Assembly (NCBI GenBank): GCA_019347805.1
Contig: JAHWKR010000001.1
Location: 23,119 to 87,118, forward strand
From: Methanobacteriota archaeon
GTDB lineage: Archaea > Thermoplasmatota > E2 > JACPAO01 > JAHWKR01
Direction of reading: 5' to 3'
Length of the DNA stretch: 64,000 bases
The stretch's first letter is position 1, and every line of letters starts with the position of its first letter. The notes beneath the pieces are model-generated. The model was not told the DNA's origin. It made no database searches and worked only from the letters and a program-made list of their open reading frames with translations. A program made the position numbers and the translations under genes. Positions 10,159-20,172 of this stretch are shown here, piece by piece.

Positions 10159-10524
10159 ATGGACACCGCCGACCTGAACCTGGTGCTGGCCGCCGTCCTT
10201 CCGGACGACGCGCTCCACGAACGAGCGGAGGCCCACCTTCAGAGAGGCCCACGCCTCCTCGTCCCGTTCTCAGTCGGCATCGAGCTTCTATTGGTCTGTG
10301 GGCGTTTCGGTTTGCCCCGCAAGGAGGCGCTGGGTCTCGTCGAGGAACGTTTCGATGTCGAACGTCCGGAGGTGCTCTATTCGGCCGCTCGGTCACTGGA
10401 CCTGGGCAAGATGACGACGACGTTCGACGCGGTCCACTTGGCCGACGCTCTGCATCGCCGCGGAGCGCTCCACACCGCCGACCAGCGCCTCCTCGATTCC
10501 CCCTGGCCCACCGTCCCTTTCTGA
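10159..10524 (+). CDS. PIN-domain protein (VapC-like toxin)
   Basis: MDTADLNLVLAAVLPDDALHERAEAHL... DAVHLADALHRRGALHTADQRLL; ATG 1 nt after antitoxin stop. Confidence 0.75.
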   Translation: MDTADLNLVLAAVLPDDALHERAEAHLQRGPRLLVPFSVGIELLLVCGRFGLPRKEALGLVEERFDVERPEVLYSAARSLDLGKMTTTFDAVHLADALHRRGALHTADQRLLDSPWPTVPF

Positions 10525-10555
10525 ACCCCCGTCAGCAAAACGTTCATCCCCACCC

Positions 10556-11452
10556 TTGGCCCTCCCACCGGTGATGCCCGCGACGTTGGAGAGCCTGACG
10601 GACACGTTCGAGGAGCTGGTGCGTCGGGCCGCGCGGAGCATCACGCCGGATGTCCGCGAGGCGCTCGAGCGGGCGGTCGCGACCGAGCCGGACGAGACGG
10701 CGAAAGGCGTCTTGCAGACCCTTCTTGCGAAGGCGGCGAAGGCCAAGCGGGCGGGTCATGCGCTCGCGTCGGACACCGGCATCGTGACTTTCTTCGTGCG
10801 CGTGGGTTGTCATTTCCGTGCCTTGGAGGAATTGGAATCGTCGCTCCGCGAGGCCGTGGTGCGGGCGACGAAGCACGAACCGCTGTCCGAGTTCGTCGTC
10901 GACCTCAAGACGGGTGCGCCGAAGAAGGGCAACGTCGGCATCGGCGTGCCGGTGGTGCACACGGAGATCGTCGCCGGATCGGCCGAGTGCGAGGTCCTGG
11001 TGCTGCTGAAGGGTGCGGGGTCGGAGCAGCTCACCACCTTGTGGGACCTGCCCGCGTCGACCACGCCGCAAGACGTCGGACAACGGCTCCACGACCTCAT
11101 CCTCGAAGCGGGTGGCAAGCCGTGTCCGCCGCTCATCGTCGGGGTCGGTATGGGCGGGACGCCGGAACAGGCGCTCATGCTCTCACGCATCGCGCTCTCG
11201 CGCAAGGTCGGAGCGGTCAACACGGACCCGACGGTGGCGGAGTGGGAGAAGACCTGGCGCACCCACATCAACGGCTCGGGGATCGGGCCGATGGGGCTCG
11301 GCGGTGAGACGACGGTGCTCTCCGTGCATGCCGAGGTGGCGGACCGCCATCGCGCGTTCTGTCCGGTCGGGGTGTCGGTCGCCTGCTGGTCGGACCGGCA
11401 TGCCTCGGTGCGCATCGATGCCGACGGTGTCGCGCATCCCGGCTGGAAGTAG
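10556..11452 (+). CDS. class I fumarate hydratase alpha-type subunit (variant Fe-S site)
   Basis: KPCPPLIVGVGMGGTPEQALML, NGSGIGPMGLGGETTVLSVHAE, VACWSDRHA motifs; usual CQDTG motif reads ASDTG. Confidence 0.85.
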   Translation: MALPPVMPATLESLTDTFEELVRRAARSITPDVREALERAVATEPDETAKGVLQTLLAKAAKAKRAGHALASDTGIVTFFVRVGCHFRALEELESSLREAVVRATKHEPLSEFVVDLKTGAPKKGNVGIGVPVVHTEIVAGSAECEVLVLLKGAGSEQLTTLWDLPASTTPQDVGQRLHDLILEAGGKPCPPLIVGVGMGGTPEQALMLSRIALSRKVGAVNTDPTVAEWEKTWRTHINGSGIGPMGLGGETTVLSVHAEVADRHRAFCPVGVSVACWSDRHASVRIDADGVAHPGWK

Positions 11453-11454
11453 CC

Positions 11455-12177
11455 TCACGGCAACGTGATGAGACCGAACGACAGCATGAGCGCGGTGATG
11501 GCGAGGCCGACGAGGGCGATGTAGGCCAGGAGGTTCCAGTGCATCACCTTGCGGCCGTCGAGGACGCCGAACGGGAGCAGGTTGAAGAGGCCGAGCACCG
11601 CGTTGATGATCATGACCACTTCGGCGACGGCGAAGCTCAGGCTGCCGCTTGTCCCGATGCCGATGGTGAACGGATAGGCGATGGTGAAGATGACCAGATT
11701 GGTCAAGGGTCCGGCGGCGCTGATGATGCCGTTCTCGTTCTTGCGCACCCAGCCCGAGATGACGACCGCTCCGGGGGCGGCGAAAAGGATGGGGAACTGG
11801 GTCGCGGCGATGATGGCGATGGGCAGGACGAGGCCCCACCATTGGACACGGAACTCGGCCCAGTGGCCGTAGTATTGGGCGACGAACTTGTGCGCCAGTT
11901 CATGCAGCAGGAAGGCGGTGCCCGAAGTGAGCGCCGAGACCGCGAGGATGGTGCCGAGGTCGAAACCGCTGATGGCGAACGTTTTGCTGAAGGAGAAGTA
12001 GAGGGCGAAGATGATGGTCAAACCGACGATGGCGGCGATGAGGTGGAGCACCTCCGTCCCGGAGGTGTGGAAGCCGGCGCGACGGCGGCCGTGGCCCCAG
12101 GTGACGTGCGGTTCATATTCGCCGTGGCTCGGGCGGTGGTGCAGGTTGCGTCGGGGGTCGGCGTGGTGTCTGCACAT
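11455..12177 (-). CDS. M50 (site-2 protease-like) membrane metalloprotease
   Basis: HELAHKFVAQYYGHWAEFRVQWWGLVLP (HExxH) plus NLLPFGVLDGRKV (NxxPxxxLDG). Confidence 0.85.
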   Translation of the reverse strand: MCRHHADPRRNLHHRPSHGEYEPHVTWGHGRRRAGFHTSGTEVLHLIAAIVGLTIIFALYFSFSKTFAISGFDLGTILAVSALTSGTAFLLHELAHKFVAQYYGHWAEFRVQWWGLVLPIAIIAATQFPILFAAPGAVVISGWVRKNENGIISAAGPLTNLVIFTIAYPFTIGIGTSGSLSFAVAEVVMIINAVLGLFNLLPFGVLDGRKVMHWNLLAYIALVGLAITALMLSFGLITLP

Positions 12178-12186
12178 GGTCGGTCG

Positions 12187-13386
12187 TCAGAACACGGAGC
12201 GAAGGATCTCTCCCAGCGCGAGATAGGTGCCAATGGCGCTGCCGACGTTGGCGAGCGCGGCGACCATGATGACGCGCATGACCTGGTTGTTGAACATGTC
12301 CTTCATGGTGACGAGGTGGGCGAGGCCGTTGAAGTCGGCCACGGTCGGTTTGCGCACGAAAGCCTCGGTGAGTCCGGCGAACCAGCCGGCCGCCAAGGCC
12401 GGATTGAGGCTCGTTATGGGGGCGGCGATGAAGGCGGTGATGATGGAGAGGATATGGCCGCGGGCGATGAGCGCACCCAAGGCGGACAACGCGCCGTTGA
12501 TGACGACCCAGTAGAGCGCGGCGTTGACGAGCCGTTCATAGCTCCCGGTCTGGTAGGCGTCCCAGGCGAGCCAGCCGAAGAGGGCGAGGACCAGGAGCGG
12601 GATGCCGTAGCCGATGATCTTGCCCCAGCGGATCGATTTGCGGGGGATGTGCTCCAGGAGTTCGAGCGAGACGGGGCTCGGGTCTTCCAGTTGTTTCTTG
12701 ATGCCCTGCAGGTGCCCGGCACCCACCACGCCGACCACTTTCTTGGTGTTGCCTTCGGTGGCGTCCATGATGCGGGTGGCGAGGTAGAGGTCGCGTTCGT
12801 CGATGACGACGCTCTTGATGGAGGGCGCGAACTCGCCGAGCTCTTCCATCATGGTCGTGATGACGTCCTGGTCGAGCAGCTTGTCGACCGGTTCGCGTTC
12901 CTCCTCCTTCTCGGCGCCGACGAGCGCGCGCATCAGTTCCCACAGGATGCGCATCTTCTCGCGGAAGCCCATCACGGCGAAGGCGCGCTTGAAGGTGACC
13001 CCGATGTCGCGGTCGGCGAGCGCCACCTCGGCGCCCGACGCCTCGCCGGCCCGGAGCGCCTCGAGCATCTCGGCGCCCGGTTCGACGCCTTCGGCCTCGC
13101 CCATGCGGCGCTGGTAGGAGGCGAGGAAGGTCTGGGCGAGGAAGAAGTAGAGCGTGGTGCCCTTCAGGAGCTTGGTGAACGGGGTCGCTTCCCATTCCTT
13201 GCGGTTGGTGATCGCCTTGTGGCGCACTTCGTCCAGTTCGACGGCGACGGTGTCGGGGCGGAAGGTCTCGATGGCCTCGCGGACCTCTTCGACGGAGCTC
13301 TTCGAGACGTGGGCTGTCCCGACGAGAAGGATGTTGTCGCCGATCTGGACCTGCATGGGCGATTGCGGCCGAAGAGGGGCGTTCAT
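12187..13386 (-). CDS. TraB family protein
   Basis: VQIGDNILLVGTAHVSKSSVEEVREAIETFRPDTVAVELDEVRHKAI ... VVGVVGAGHLQGIKKQL; C-terminal TM helices. Start chosen at internal ATG 13386. Confidence 0.85.
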   Translation of the reverse strand: MNAPLRPQSPMQVQIGDNILLVGTAHVSKSSVEEVREAIETFRPDTVAVELDEVRHKAITNRKEWEATPFTKLLKGTTLYFFLAQTFLASYQRRMGEAEGVEPGAEMLEALRAGEASGAEVALADRDIGVTFKRAFAVMGFREKMRILWELMRALVGAEKEEEREPVDKLLDQDVITTMMEELGEFAPSIKSVVIDERDLYLATRIMDATEGNTKKVVGVVGAGHLQGIKKQLEDPSPVSLELLEHIPRKSIRWGKIIGYGIPLLVLALFGWLAWDAYQTGSYERLVNAALYWVVINGALSALGALIARGHILSIITAFIAAPITSLNPALAAGWFAGLTEAFVRKPTVADFNGLAHLVTMKDMFNNQVMRVIMVAALANVGSAIGTYLALGEILRSVF

Positions 13387-13450
13387 AAAAGGGCTCCGAG
13401 AGGATTGTCTCAGGGAAGCCTTGACGGGACCGGAAAAGGGGCACCGTCCC

Positions 13451-14557
13451 TCAGGGACCAGGGTCCGGACGTGGCGGCCGAGGTGCGGACAAGGCAACGG
13501 TGCGGTAAGTGGGAAGTGTGGCCAGGTGGGCCGACACGGCGTCCACCAGACGGCCGACGTCGCCGGTGAGCGGGTCTTCGGCCGGGATGCCGAACTCCTC
13601 TTCCAGCCGCGAACAGACCTCCCCCACCTCCCCACGCTCGAGGTGCATGGGGTTGACCGCGAGGGCGACCACCTTGGCGCCGCCGAGCGTCTCGATGAGG
13701 TCGATCTCGGTCGCGATGTCGCCGATGGTGAACGACGGGTGCGAGAACAGGGCCCGTTGCACGCGTCCGGGGGCGACCTGGAGGATGACCGCGTTCGGTG
13801 CCGCGCCGTGCAGGACCGAGAGGGCGACGCCGGAGAAGGCGGGGTGGCGGATGGACGCCTGGCTGTAGAGGAGGACCAGTTCCTTGCCGCGCCGGGCGAC
13901 GTCGACGACCATCCGCTCGACCTCTCCAGCCGCGAAATCTCCTGGAAGGCGGTCGATGACGCAGCCGGCGTCGGGGCCGAGCATGCAGCCGGTCTGGCCG
14001 GTCGCGACGAAGCCTGCGTCCATGCCGCGCGAACGCATCTCGCGCAGCATCTCGATGGCGGTGATGCGCTTGCCGATGTCGCAGTCCATGCCGGCGATGA
14101 CCACCCGGGGCACGTCGAGTTCGGTGACGGAACCGTCCATCACCCGGAGCCTCTCGGGGACCTTGCGGACGTCCAGGATCTTCGCCCCGCCGGACGACGC
14201 CGCGGTGGCGAAGCGTTCCTCCTCGGACAGGAACCTGTGGAGGCCGTTCACGACGTCCAGACCGGCGCGCAACGCCTCCTCGATGGCGTCCTCGAAGCCG
14301 GGCGGGAAGAAGCCGCCGGGGTTCGCGACACCGATGTAGAGCGTCTCGGGGTCGTGCAGGAGCGCCTGGTCGAGCGATGCGACCACGGGGATGCCGAGAG
14401 GGCGGCCGCAGACCACTTCGCCGGCGTCACGTCCGGCCTGGGTCGAGTCGATGACGCAGACCACCGGGTCGGCGACAGAGTGCAGGACCAGTCCGTTGGC
14501 GGTCTTGCCGGGTGGGGTGCCGAGGTGGGCCTCGGCGAGGACGACGGCGCGGGGCAC
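13451..14557 (-). CDS. DUF1611 family protein (DgcN-like)
   Basis: YIGVANPGGFFPP, VVNGLHRFLSEEERF, GMDCDIGKRITAIEM, ATGQTGCM patterns. Confidence 0.8.
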   Translation of the reverse strand: MPRAVVLAEAHLGTPPGKTANGLVLHSVADPVVCVIDSTQAGRDAGEVVCGRPLGIPVVASLDQALLHDPETLYIGVANPGGFFPPGFEDAIEEALRAGLDVVNGLHRFLSEEERFATAASSGGAKILDVRKVPERLRVMDGSVTELDVPRVVIAGMDCDIGKRITAIEMLREMRSRGMDAGFVATGQTGCMLGPDAGCVIDRLPGDFAAGEVERMVVDVARRGKELVLLYSQASIRHPAFSGVALSVLHGAAPNAVILQVAPGRVQRALFSHPSFTIGDIATEIDLIETLGGAKVVALAVNPMHLERGEVGEVCSRLEEEFGIPAEDPLTGDVGRLVDAVSAHLATLPTYRTVALSAPRPPRPDPGP

Positions 14558-14610
14558 AGGTCGCGCTCAATGGGCCGCGAGATAAAGGCTCGCCGGCTGT
14601 GCGCCCAAGG

Positions 14611-15294
14611 TCAAGCCGTGAGCGGTCGCAACGCGGCCCGCACCGGGCTCCCGTCCGCCCCGGCGAGCCGGAGCGGGAGGGCGGAGATTTCGTAGTGGCC
14701 CGTGGCGACGCCGGCGAGGTCGAGCCATTCGAGGAACGCGCGGCCGGCGCCGAGGAGCGTGCGGTGGGCAGGGTGGTCTTCGTCGACAGTACCGGTGCGT
14801 GCATCGACGCTCGGCGTGTCGATGCCGATGAGGCGCAACGGGCCGCCCGAGAGCGTCTTGGCGAGTGTGGGGGAGACACCGGGCGTGCGCTCCGGCACAC
14901 CTGCGATGTCGCGCACGGTGTCGGTGCGAAGCAGCAGCCGTTCCGCCTTCTTCCAGGTCTCCGGTGGCAGCCCGGCGCGGCGGCAGGCGGTGCTGAGGTG
15001 GCCGCCACGCAGAAGAAGCGCCCCGTCGTCGCTGGCGAGGTCGGCCACCTCTTCGCGCAGGTCGATGACGAGGCAGGGGCCCCAGAACCGGTCGAGCTCG
15101 AGCGCGTCGACCGCCGTCCCGCCGGGGACGAAGTGGAGCGGGGCGTCGACGTGGGTCCCGGTGTGCGTGCTCATCACCAGTCGTGAGACGGCGACATAGG
15201 GCTCGGTCTCGAGGTGCGGCACCCGTTCATAGGCGGGGTCACCGGGCCAGACGGGGAAGCCAAGGTCGAGCCGTCGCGTGATGTCCAGCGTCAC
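14611..15294 (-). CDS. cyclase family protein (kynurenine formamidase-like)
   Basis: SMSTHTGTHVDAPLHFVPGGTAVD-type motif (STHTGTHVDAPLHF); GIDTPSVDA. Confidence 0.85.
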   Translation of the reverse strand: MTLDITRRLDLGFPVWPGDPAYERVPHLETEPYVAVSRLVMSTHTGTHVDAPLHFVPGGTAVDALELDRFWGPCLVIDLREEVADLASDDGALLLRGGHLSTACRRAGLPPETWKKAERLLLRTDTVRDIAGVPERTPGVSPTLAKTLSGGPLRLIGIDTPSVDARTGTVDEDHPAHRTLLGAGRAFLEWLDLAGVATGHYEISALPLRLAGADGSPVRAALRPLTA

Positions 15295-15346
15295 GGCGAC
15301 CTGGAGGAGGTCGGGTCCAATACGCCTTCCCCTCGCCCGTCACGAC

Positions 15347-15910
15347 CTATTGCAGGTCGAAGATGGCGTTGCAGCGCGAGCAGAGGAGGTCTTGCGCGTC
15401 GGCGAGAAGATCAGTGTCATCGTCGTCCTCGAGCACCCGGTAGGCGGCGCCGCCGAGGTCGATGAAGAAGTCGTGCGTGGCACCGCACTCGGGGCAGGTG
15501 GGAAGGGTGCGGCCATCTGTCGTGGTCCGCTGGCCCGCTTTTCCGGAGCGGTGCGGGTGTTTGTTGCGGATGACGCGTGGCTGCGGGGTCGCCTGGGGGA
15601 CGAGGCTGAGGATCGCCTCCAGGACCGCGTGGGCATCGACGGGGCGCTTGCAGTTGAGGCAGGTGATGGTGTGGACGCCTTCCAGGTCGCCCTCGGCAAG
15701 GAGTTCGGTGTCGTGGTCGTCCTCGAGGACCCGGTAGGCGGCGCCGTCCAGTTCCAGGAGGTAGCCGCCGGTCGCGCCGCAATGGGGGCAGGGCACGTGG
15801 TCCTGCTCGTCGACGACCGGTCGGCCGCTCGTTCCACCCGTTCCGGTGCCGTCGCTCTTGGCGGTCGTGTGGCGGACGTGGCGGAGGCGGGGAGGGGCGG
15901 AGCGGCGCAT
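15347..15910 (-). CDS. duplicated CxxC zinc-ribbon-like protein
   Basis: Two repeats: CPHCGATGGYLLELDGAAYRVLEDDHDTELLAEGDLEGVHTITCLNC and CPECGATHDFFIDLGGAAYRVLEDDDDTDLLADAQDLLCSRC. Confidence 0.7.
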   Translation of the reverse strand: MRRSAPPRLRHVRHTTAKSDGTGTGGTSGRPVVDEQDHVPCPHCGATGGYLLELDGAAYRVLEDDHDTELLAEGDLEGVHTITCLNCKRPVDAHAVLEAILSLVPQATPQPRVIRNKHPHRSGKAGQRTTTDGRTLPTCPECGATHDFFIDLGGAAYRVLEDDDDTDLLADAQDLLCSRCNAIFDLQ

Positions 15911-16124
15911 GATTGTCGGCGAGCGCGGCGAGCCGCATCCCCTATATGGCGCTGTCGGTGGCTTCGGCCGATGTGTGCACGAAAGGAGAGATGAAGTGCC
16001 ACGAGGAGCGGCATGGAACGGTGCGTCGAGGTGTTCCGGGCCACACCGCGAAGGTCCAAATACCCGCGCGCCTTTTGCGTTCCGACGCGGTTCGTGTCAA
16101 CCTTTAGCCTGAGCGACCCCCAAA

Positions 16125-16137
16125 CAGTTTTATATCA
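16125..16137 (+). promoter_or_regulatory. putative TATA box (AGTTTTATATCAA) upstream of tRNA-Lys/rpoH
   Basis: AT-rich element in a GC-rich background upstream of the tRNA. Confidence 0.4.
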
Positions 16138-16216
16138 AACCTGGGTACGCCGGCGATACTCTCGGTCCAAGGACAGGGGTCGTCTGAGCCTGAGGTAGGC
16201 CGCATGGGCCTGAAAT

Positions 16217-16290
16217 GGGCTCATAGCTCAGCTAGGTAGAGCATCCGGCTTTTAACCGGGCGGTCCAGGGTTCGAATCCCTGTGAGCCCG
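16217..16290 (+). tRNA. tRNA-Lys (anticodon TTT)
   Basis: GGGCTCATAGCTCAGCTAGGTAGAGCATCCGGCTTTTAACCGGGCGGTCCAGGGTTCGAATCCCTGTGAGCCCG folds as cloverleaf: acceptor GGGCTCA/TGAGCCC, T-arm GGTTCGAATCC, anticodon TTT. Confidence 0.95.
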
Positions 16291-16396
16291 CTTGGCTACA
16301 GGCGGCCGGGTCCGACGACCGGGAGTAGGCGGGCCCCTCATGCGGAAAGTTCTTCCGCGCGACGGGGTGAGTCCGCCGTCCCACGAGGCGCCGACC

Positions 16397-16657
16397 ATGT
16401 CCGAGGAACCCGAGACCGTGCAGGTGTTCAACGTCTTGAACCATGAACTCGTCCCTGTCCACGAGGTCTTGGACGAGGACGAGGCGAAGGCGCTCATGGC
16501 CCGTTATGGGGTCAAGGAGGACCAACTCCCGAAGATCCAGGTCGCGGACCCCGCCGCCCGCGCCGCCGGCGCCCGGCCTGGTGACATCATCCGGGTCGTC
16601 CGCATGTCGCCCACGGCAGGCAAGGCGGTCGCTTATCGTTTCGTCGTCGAGTACTGA
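16397..16657 (+). CDS. rpoH: DNA-directed RNA polymerase subunit H
   Basis: VFNVLNHELVPVHEVLDEDEAKALMARYGVKEDQLPKIQVADPAARAAGARPGDIIRVVRMSPTAGKAVAYRFVVEY, Rpb5 C-terminal type. Confidence 0.95.
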   Translation: MSEEPETVQVFNVLNHELVPVHEVLDEDEAKALMARYGVKEDQLPKIQVADPAARAAGARPGDIIRVVRMSPTAGKAVAYRFVVEY

Positions 16658-16762
16658 AAGAATGGTCCCTAGCCCCCTTCCCCGGTCCGCCCCCCGTCTG
16701 TCCCGCTCCTTCCTGCACCCGCCCCTGTCCACTCTTCCCTACCCCCCTCCGGAGGCATCCTG

Positions 16763-19700
16763 TTGAGAGAACTGGTCGACTCATTCTATCGCGAGCGCAC
16801 CGTGGTCAACCACCACATCGCGTCCTACGACGACTTCCTGCACCGCCGGCTCCAGACCATCATCGACAACATCCGGATCGGTGACGAGACGGCGGAGAAG
16901 GGCACCATCCAGACCGACATCGAGGGCTATCTCATCAAGCTCGGCAAGATCTCGGTCAAGCGCCCGATCGTCAAGGAGGCCGACGGTTCACTCCGTCCGC
17001 TCACCCCGATGGAAGCGCGTCTCCGGAACCTGACCTACCAGGCACCGGTCTACCTCGAGTTCATCCCGGTCATCGACGGCGTCGAGCACGAGGCGGAGAC
17101 CGTGCAGATCGGCAAGCTGCCGATCATGATCAGTTCCTCCCACTGCAACATCGCCCGTTCCACCTTCGAGGAGGAACTCGGCCACCCCATCTCGGACGAG
17201 GAGTACGAGATGCGGCTCGCCAACGTCCAGGAGGACCCCCTCGACCCGGGCGGCTACTTCATCTCCAACGGCACCGAGCGTGTCCTCATCACGCTCGAGG
17301 ACCTCGCGCCGAACCGGGTGCTCGTCGAGTTCACCACGCGCTACGGCACCGAGGTCGAGGTCGCCAAGGTCTTCTCGCAGCACGAGGGCTACCGCGCCCT
17401 TGTCATCGTCGAGAAGAAGAAGGACGGCACCATCATGGTGTCGGTCCCCGCGGCCTCCGGTCAGATCCCCATCGTCGTGCTCCTTCGAGCGCTCGGCATG
17501 GAGTCGGACGAGGAGATCGTCAACGCCGTCGGCGGCACGCGCAACCCCGAGCACAGCCGCGCGATGGAGCCCTACATCCTCTCCAACATCGAATATGCGG
17601 CCATGGAGCTCCAGGTCACCAACACCGAGGAGGCGGTCGGCTATCTCGGCAAGCGCCTCGCCGGTGGTCAGGCCAAGGAGTACCGCATCAAGCGCGTCGA
17701 GGCCTTGATGGACCGCAACCTCCTGCCCCATCTCGGCAACGACCCCGAGGACCGCATCACCAAGGCGGTCTTCCTCGCCCGCATGGGCCAGGCGGTGCTC
17801 GAGCTCACCCTCGGCCTGCGCGAGCCGAACGACAAGGACCACTACGCGAACAAGCGCCTCAAGCTCGCCGGGGACCTCATGGAGGACCTCTTCCGCGTGG
17901 GATTCATGGCGCTCGCGAAGGACCTGAAGTACCAGATCGAGCGCGCCCACGCCCGTGGCCGCGAGATCAAGATCTCGACGGCGGTACGCTCCGATGTGCT
18001 CACCCAGCGCCTCTTGCACTCGCTCGCCACCGGCAACTGGGTCGGCGGCCGCGCCGGTGTGTCGCAGCTTCTCGACCGCACGTCGAACCTGTCGGCGTTG
18101 TCGCACCTGCGGCGCGTCACATCGCCCCTCACCCGGTCGCAGCCCCATTTCGAGGCGCGTGACCTGCACTCGACGCAGTGGGGCCGCCTGTGCCCGAACG
18201 AGACCCCGGAAGGTCCGAACTGCGGTCTGGTCAAGAACCTCGCCTTGACGGTCGAGATCTCCGAGGGCTTCCCCGAGAAGGAGGTCGAGAAGATCCTCAT
18301 CGACTTCGGCCTCAAGCCGGTCGAGCGTGAGGCCACCGGCGCCCGCATCTACCTCAACGGCGACCTGGTCGGGCTGCACGACGACCCGTCCGGATTGGTC
18401 GCGAAGATCCGCGAACGCCGCCGCAAGGGATTGCTCTCCAACGAGGTCAACATCTTCTACGACGGCGAGGGCGACGACATCATCATCAACTGCGACGCCG
18501 GCCGTGTCCGTCGCCCCCTCGTGGTGTGCGACAACGGTGTGCCCACGGTGAACGACGAGATCCTGCGCGACCTGCGCGAGGGCCGCATGACCTGGTCCGA
18601 CCTCATCAACGAGGGCATCGTCGAGTACATCGACGCGGAAGAGGAGGAGAACTGCTACATCGCGCTCGACAAGCCCGACATGTCGCGCAAGTCGTCCGAC
18701 GAGCAGCCCCCCGACCACATGGAACTCGACCCGATGGTCATCCTCGGCATCGGCTCCAGCCTCGTCCCCTATCCCGAGCACAACTCGTCGCCCCGTATCA
18801 CCATGGGTGCGGGTATGGGCAAACAGTCGCTCGGCTTCGGCAACTCCAATTACCGCATCCGGCCCGACACGCGCGGCCACCTCCTACACTATCCGCAGCG
18901 GCCCCTCGTGCAGAACCATGCCGCGCGCTACATCAACTTCGACCGGCGCCCGGCCGGCCAGAACCTCATCGTGGCGGTCATGTCCTTCCATGGCTACAAC
19001 ATGGAGGACGCCATCGTCATGAACAAGGCCGCCATCGAGCGCGGCCTCGGACGTTCCACCTTCTTCCGGACCTACACGGCGGAGGAGCGGCGCTATCCGG
19101 GTGGTCAGGAGGACCACTTCGAGATCCCGGACCCCGAGTCGCGCGGTGTGCGCTCGGAGGAGATGTACACGAACCTCGGCGAGGACGGCCTCATCGCCCC
19201 CGAGGTCGGGGTCACCGGGGGCGACGTCCTGGTCGGCAAGACCAGTCCGCCCCGTTTCCTCGAGGAACCGACGGACATCCTGACGCCGCAGAAGCGCCGC
19301 GAGACGTCTCTCACGGTGCGCCACGGCGAGACCGGCTACGTCGACACCGTGATGCTCTCGGAATCCATCAACGGTTCGCGCATGGTCAAGATCAAGGTGC
19401 GCGACCAGCGCATCCCCGAGCTCGGCGACAAGTTCGCCTCCAAGCACGGGCAGAAGGGTGTCGTCGGTCTCATCGTCCCGCAGGAGGGCATGCCGTTCAC
19501 GCAGGACGGTCTCGTGCCTGACCTCATCATCAACCCGCACGCCATCCCGTCGCGGATGACGGTGGCCCACGTGTTGGAGATGATCGGCGGGCTTGTGGCG
19601 AGCGTCGACGGCCGCATGGTCGACTCGACCGCCTTCTCGGGCGAGATCGAGGAAGTGCTGCGCGAGGCCCTCACGAAGAACGGCTTCAAGCACAACGCGC

Positions 19701-20158
19701 GCCAGACGCTCTACGACGGCCAGACCGGGCGCAAGCTCGAGATGGACATCTTCATCGGCTGCATCTACTACCAGAAGCTCCACCACATGGTGGCCGGCAA
19801 GATCCACGCCCGCTCGCGCGGCCCCGTGCAGATCCTGACGCGCCAGCCGACCGAGGGTCGTGCCCGTGACGGTGGTCTGCGGTTCGGTGAGATGGAGCGT
19901 GACTGCCTCATCGGCCATGGTGCCTCGATGGTCATCAAGGACCGGCTCCTCGACGAGTCGGACGCCACGACCCAGTACGTGTGCGGCAACTGCGGCCACG
20001 TCGCCATGCTGGACCGGCGCGGCTTCTATCGTTGTGACGTGTGCGGCGACGACGCGGACGTCCACCCGGTCGAGATGAGCTATGCCTTCAAGCTGCTCCT
20101 GGATGAGCTGAAGGCGCTCATCATCGCTCCGCGTGTCAAGCTCGTCAACCTGGTGTAG
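16763..20158 (+). CDS. rpoB: DNA-directed RNA polymerase subunit B (unsplit)
   Basis: 1131 aa, motifs [50 protein letters not shown] start. Confidence 0.98.
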   Translation: MRELVDSFYRERTVVNHHIASYDDFLHRRLQTIIDNIRIGDETAEKGTIQTDIEGYLIKLGKISVKRPIVKEADGSLRPLTPMEARLRNLTYQAPVYLEFIPVIDGVEHEAETVQIGKLPIMISSSHCNIARSTFEEELGHPISDEEYEMRLANVQEDPLDPGGYFISNGTERVLITLEDLAPNRVLVEFTTRYGTEVEVAKVFSQHEGYRALVIVEKKKDGTIMVSVPAASGQIPIVVLLRALGMESDEEIVNAVGGTRNPEHSRAMEPYILSNIEYAAMELQVTNTEEAVGYLGKRLAGGQAKEYRIKRVEALMDRNLLPHLGNDPEDRITKAVFLARMGQAVLELTLGLREPNDKDHYANKRLKLAGDLMEDLFRVGFMALAKDLKYQIERAHARGREIKISTAVRSDVLTQRLLHSLATGNWVGGRAGVSQLLDRTSNLSALSHLRRVTSPLTRSQPHFEARDLHSTQWGRLCPNETPEGPNCGLVKNLALTVEISEGFPEKEVEKILIDFGLKPVEREATGARIYLNGDLVGLHDDPSGLVAKIRERRRKGLLSNEVNIFYDGEGDDIIINCDAGRVRRPLVVCDNGVPTVNDEILRDLREGRMTWSDLINEGIVEYIDAEEEENCYIALDKPDMSRKSSDEQPPDHMELDPMVILGIGSSLVPYPEHNSSPRITMGAGMGKQSLGFGNSNYRIRPDTRGHLLHYPQRPLVQNHAARYINFDRRPAGQNLIVAVMSFHGYNMEDAIVMNKAAIERGLGRSTFFRTYTAEERRYPGGQEDHFEIPDPESRGVRSEEMYTNLGEDGLIAPEVGVTGGDVLVGKTSPPRFLEEPTDILTPQKRRETSLTVRHGETGYVDTVMLSESINGSRMVKIKVRDQRIPELGDKFASKHGQKGVVGLIVPQEGMPFTQDGLVPDLIINPHAIPSRMTVAHVLEMIGGLVASVDGRMVDSTAFSGEIEEVLREALTKNGFKHNARQTLYDGQTGRKLEMDIFIGCIYYQKLHHMVAGKIHARSRGPVQILTRQPTEGRARDGGLRFGEMERDCLIGHGASMVIKDRLLDESDATTQYVCGNCGHVAMLDRRGFYRCDVCGDDADVHPVEMSYAFKLLLDELKALIIAPRVKLVNLV

Positions 20159-20172
20159 AGGAGGAATAACAG

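Noticed and set aside
11539-13569. 676-aa plus-strand ORF antisense to TraB and M50 protease genes
   Set aside because: Antisense ORF created by high GC and codon bias; low-complexity D/E/G/R composition; opposite strand encodes recognisable families.
16988-18880. 630-aa minus-strand ORF antisense to rpoB (and similar long ORFs antisense to rpoA1, rpoA2, EF-2)
   Set aside because: Shadow ORFs of GC-rich conserved genes.
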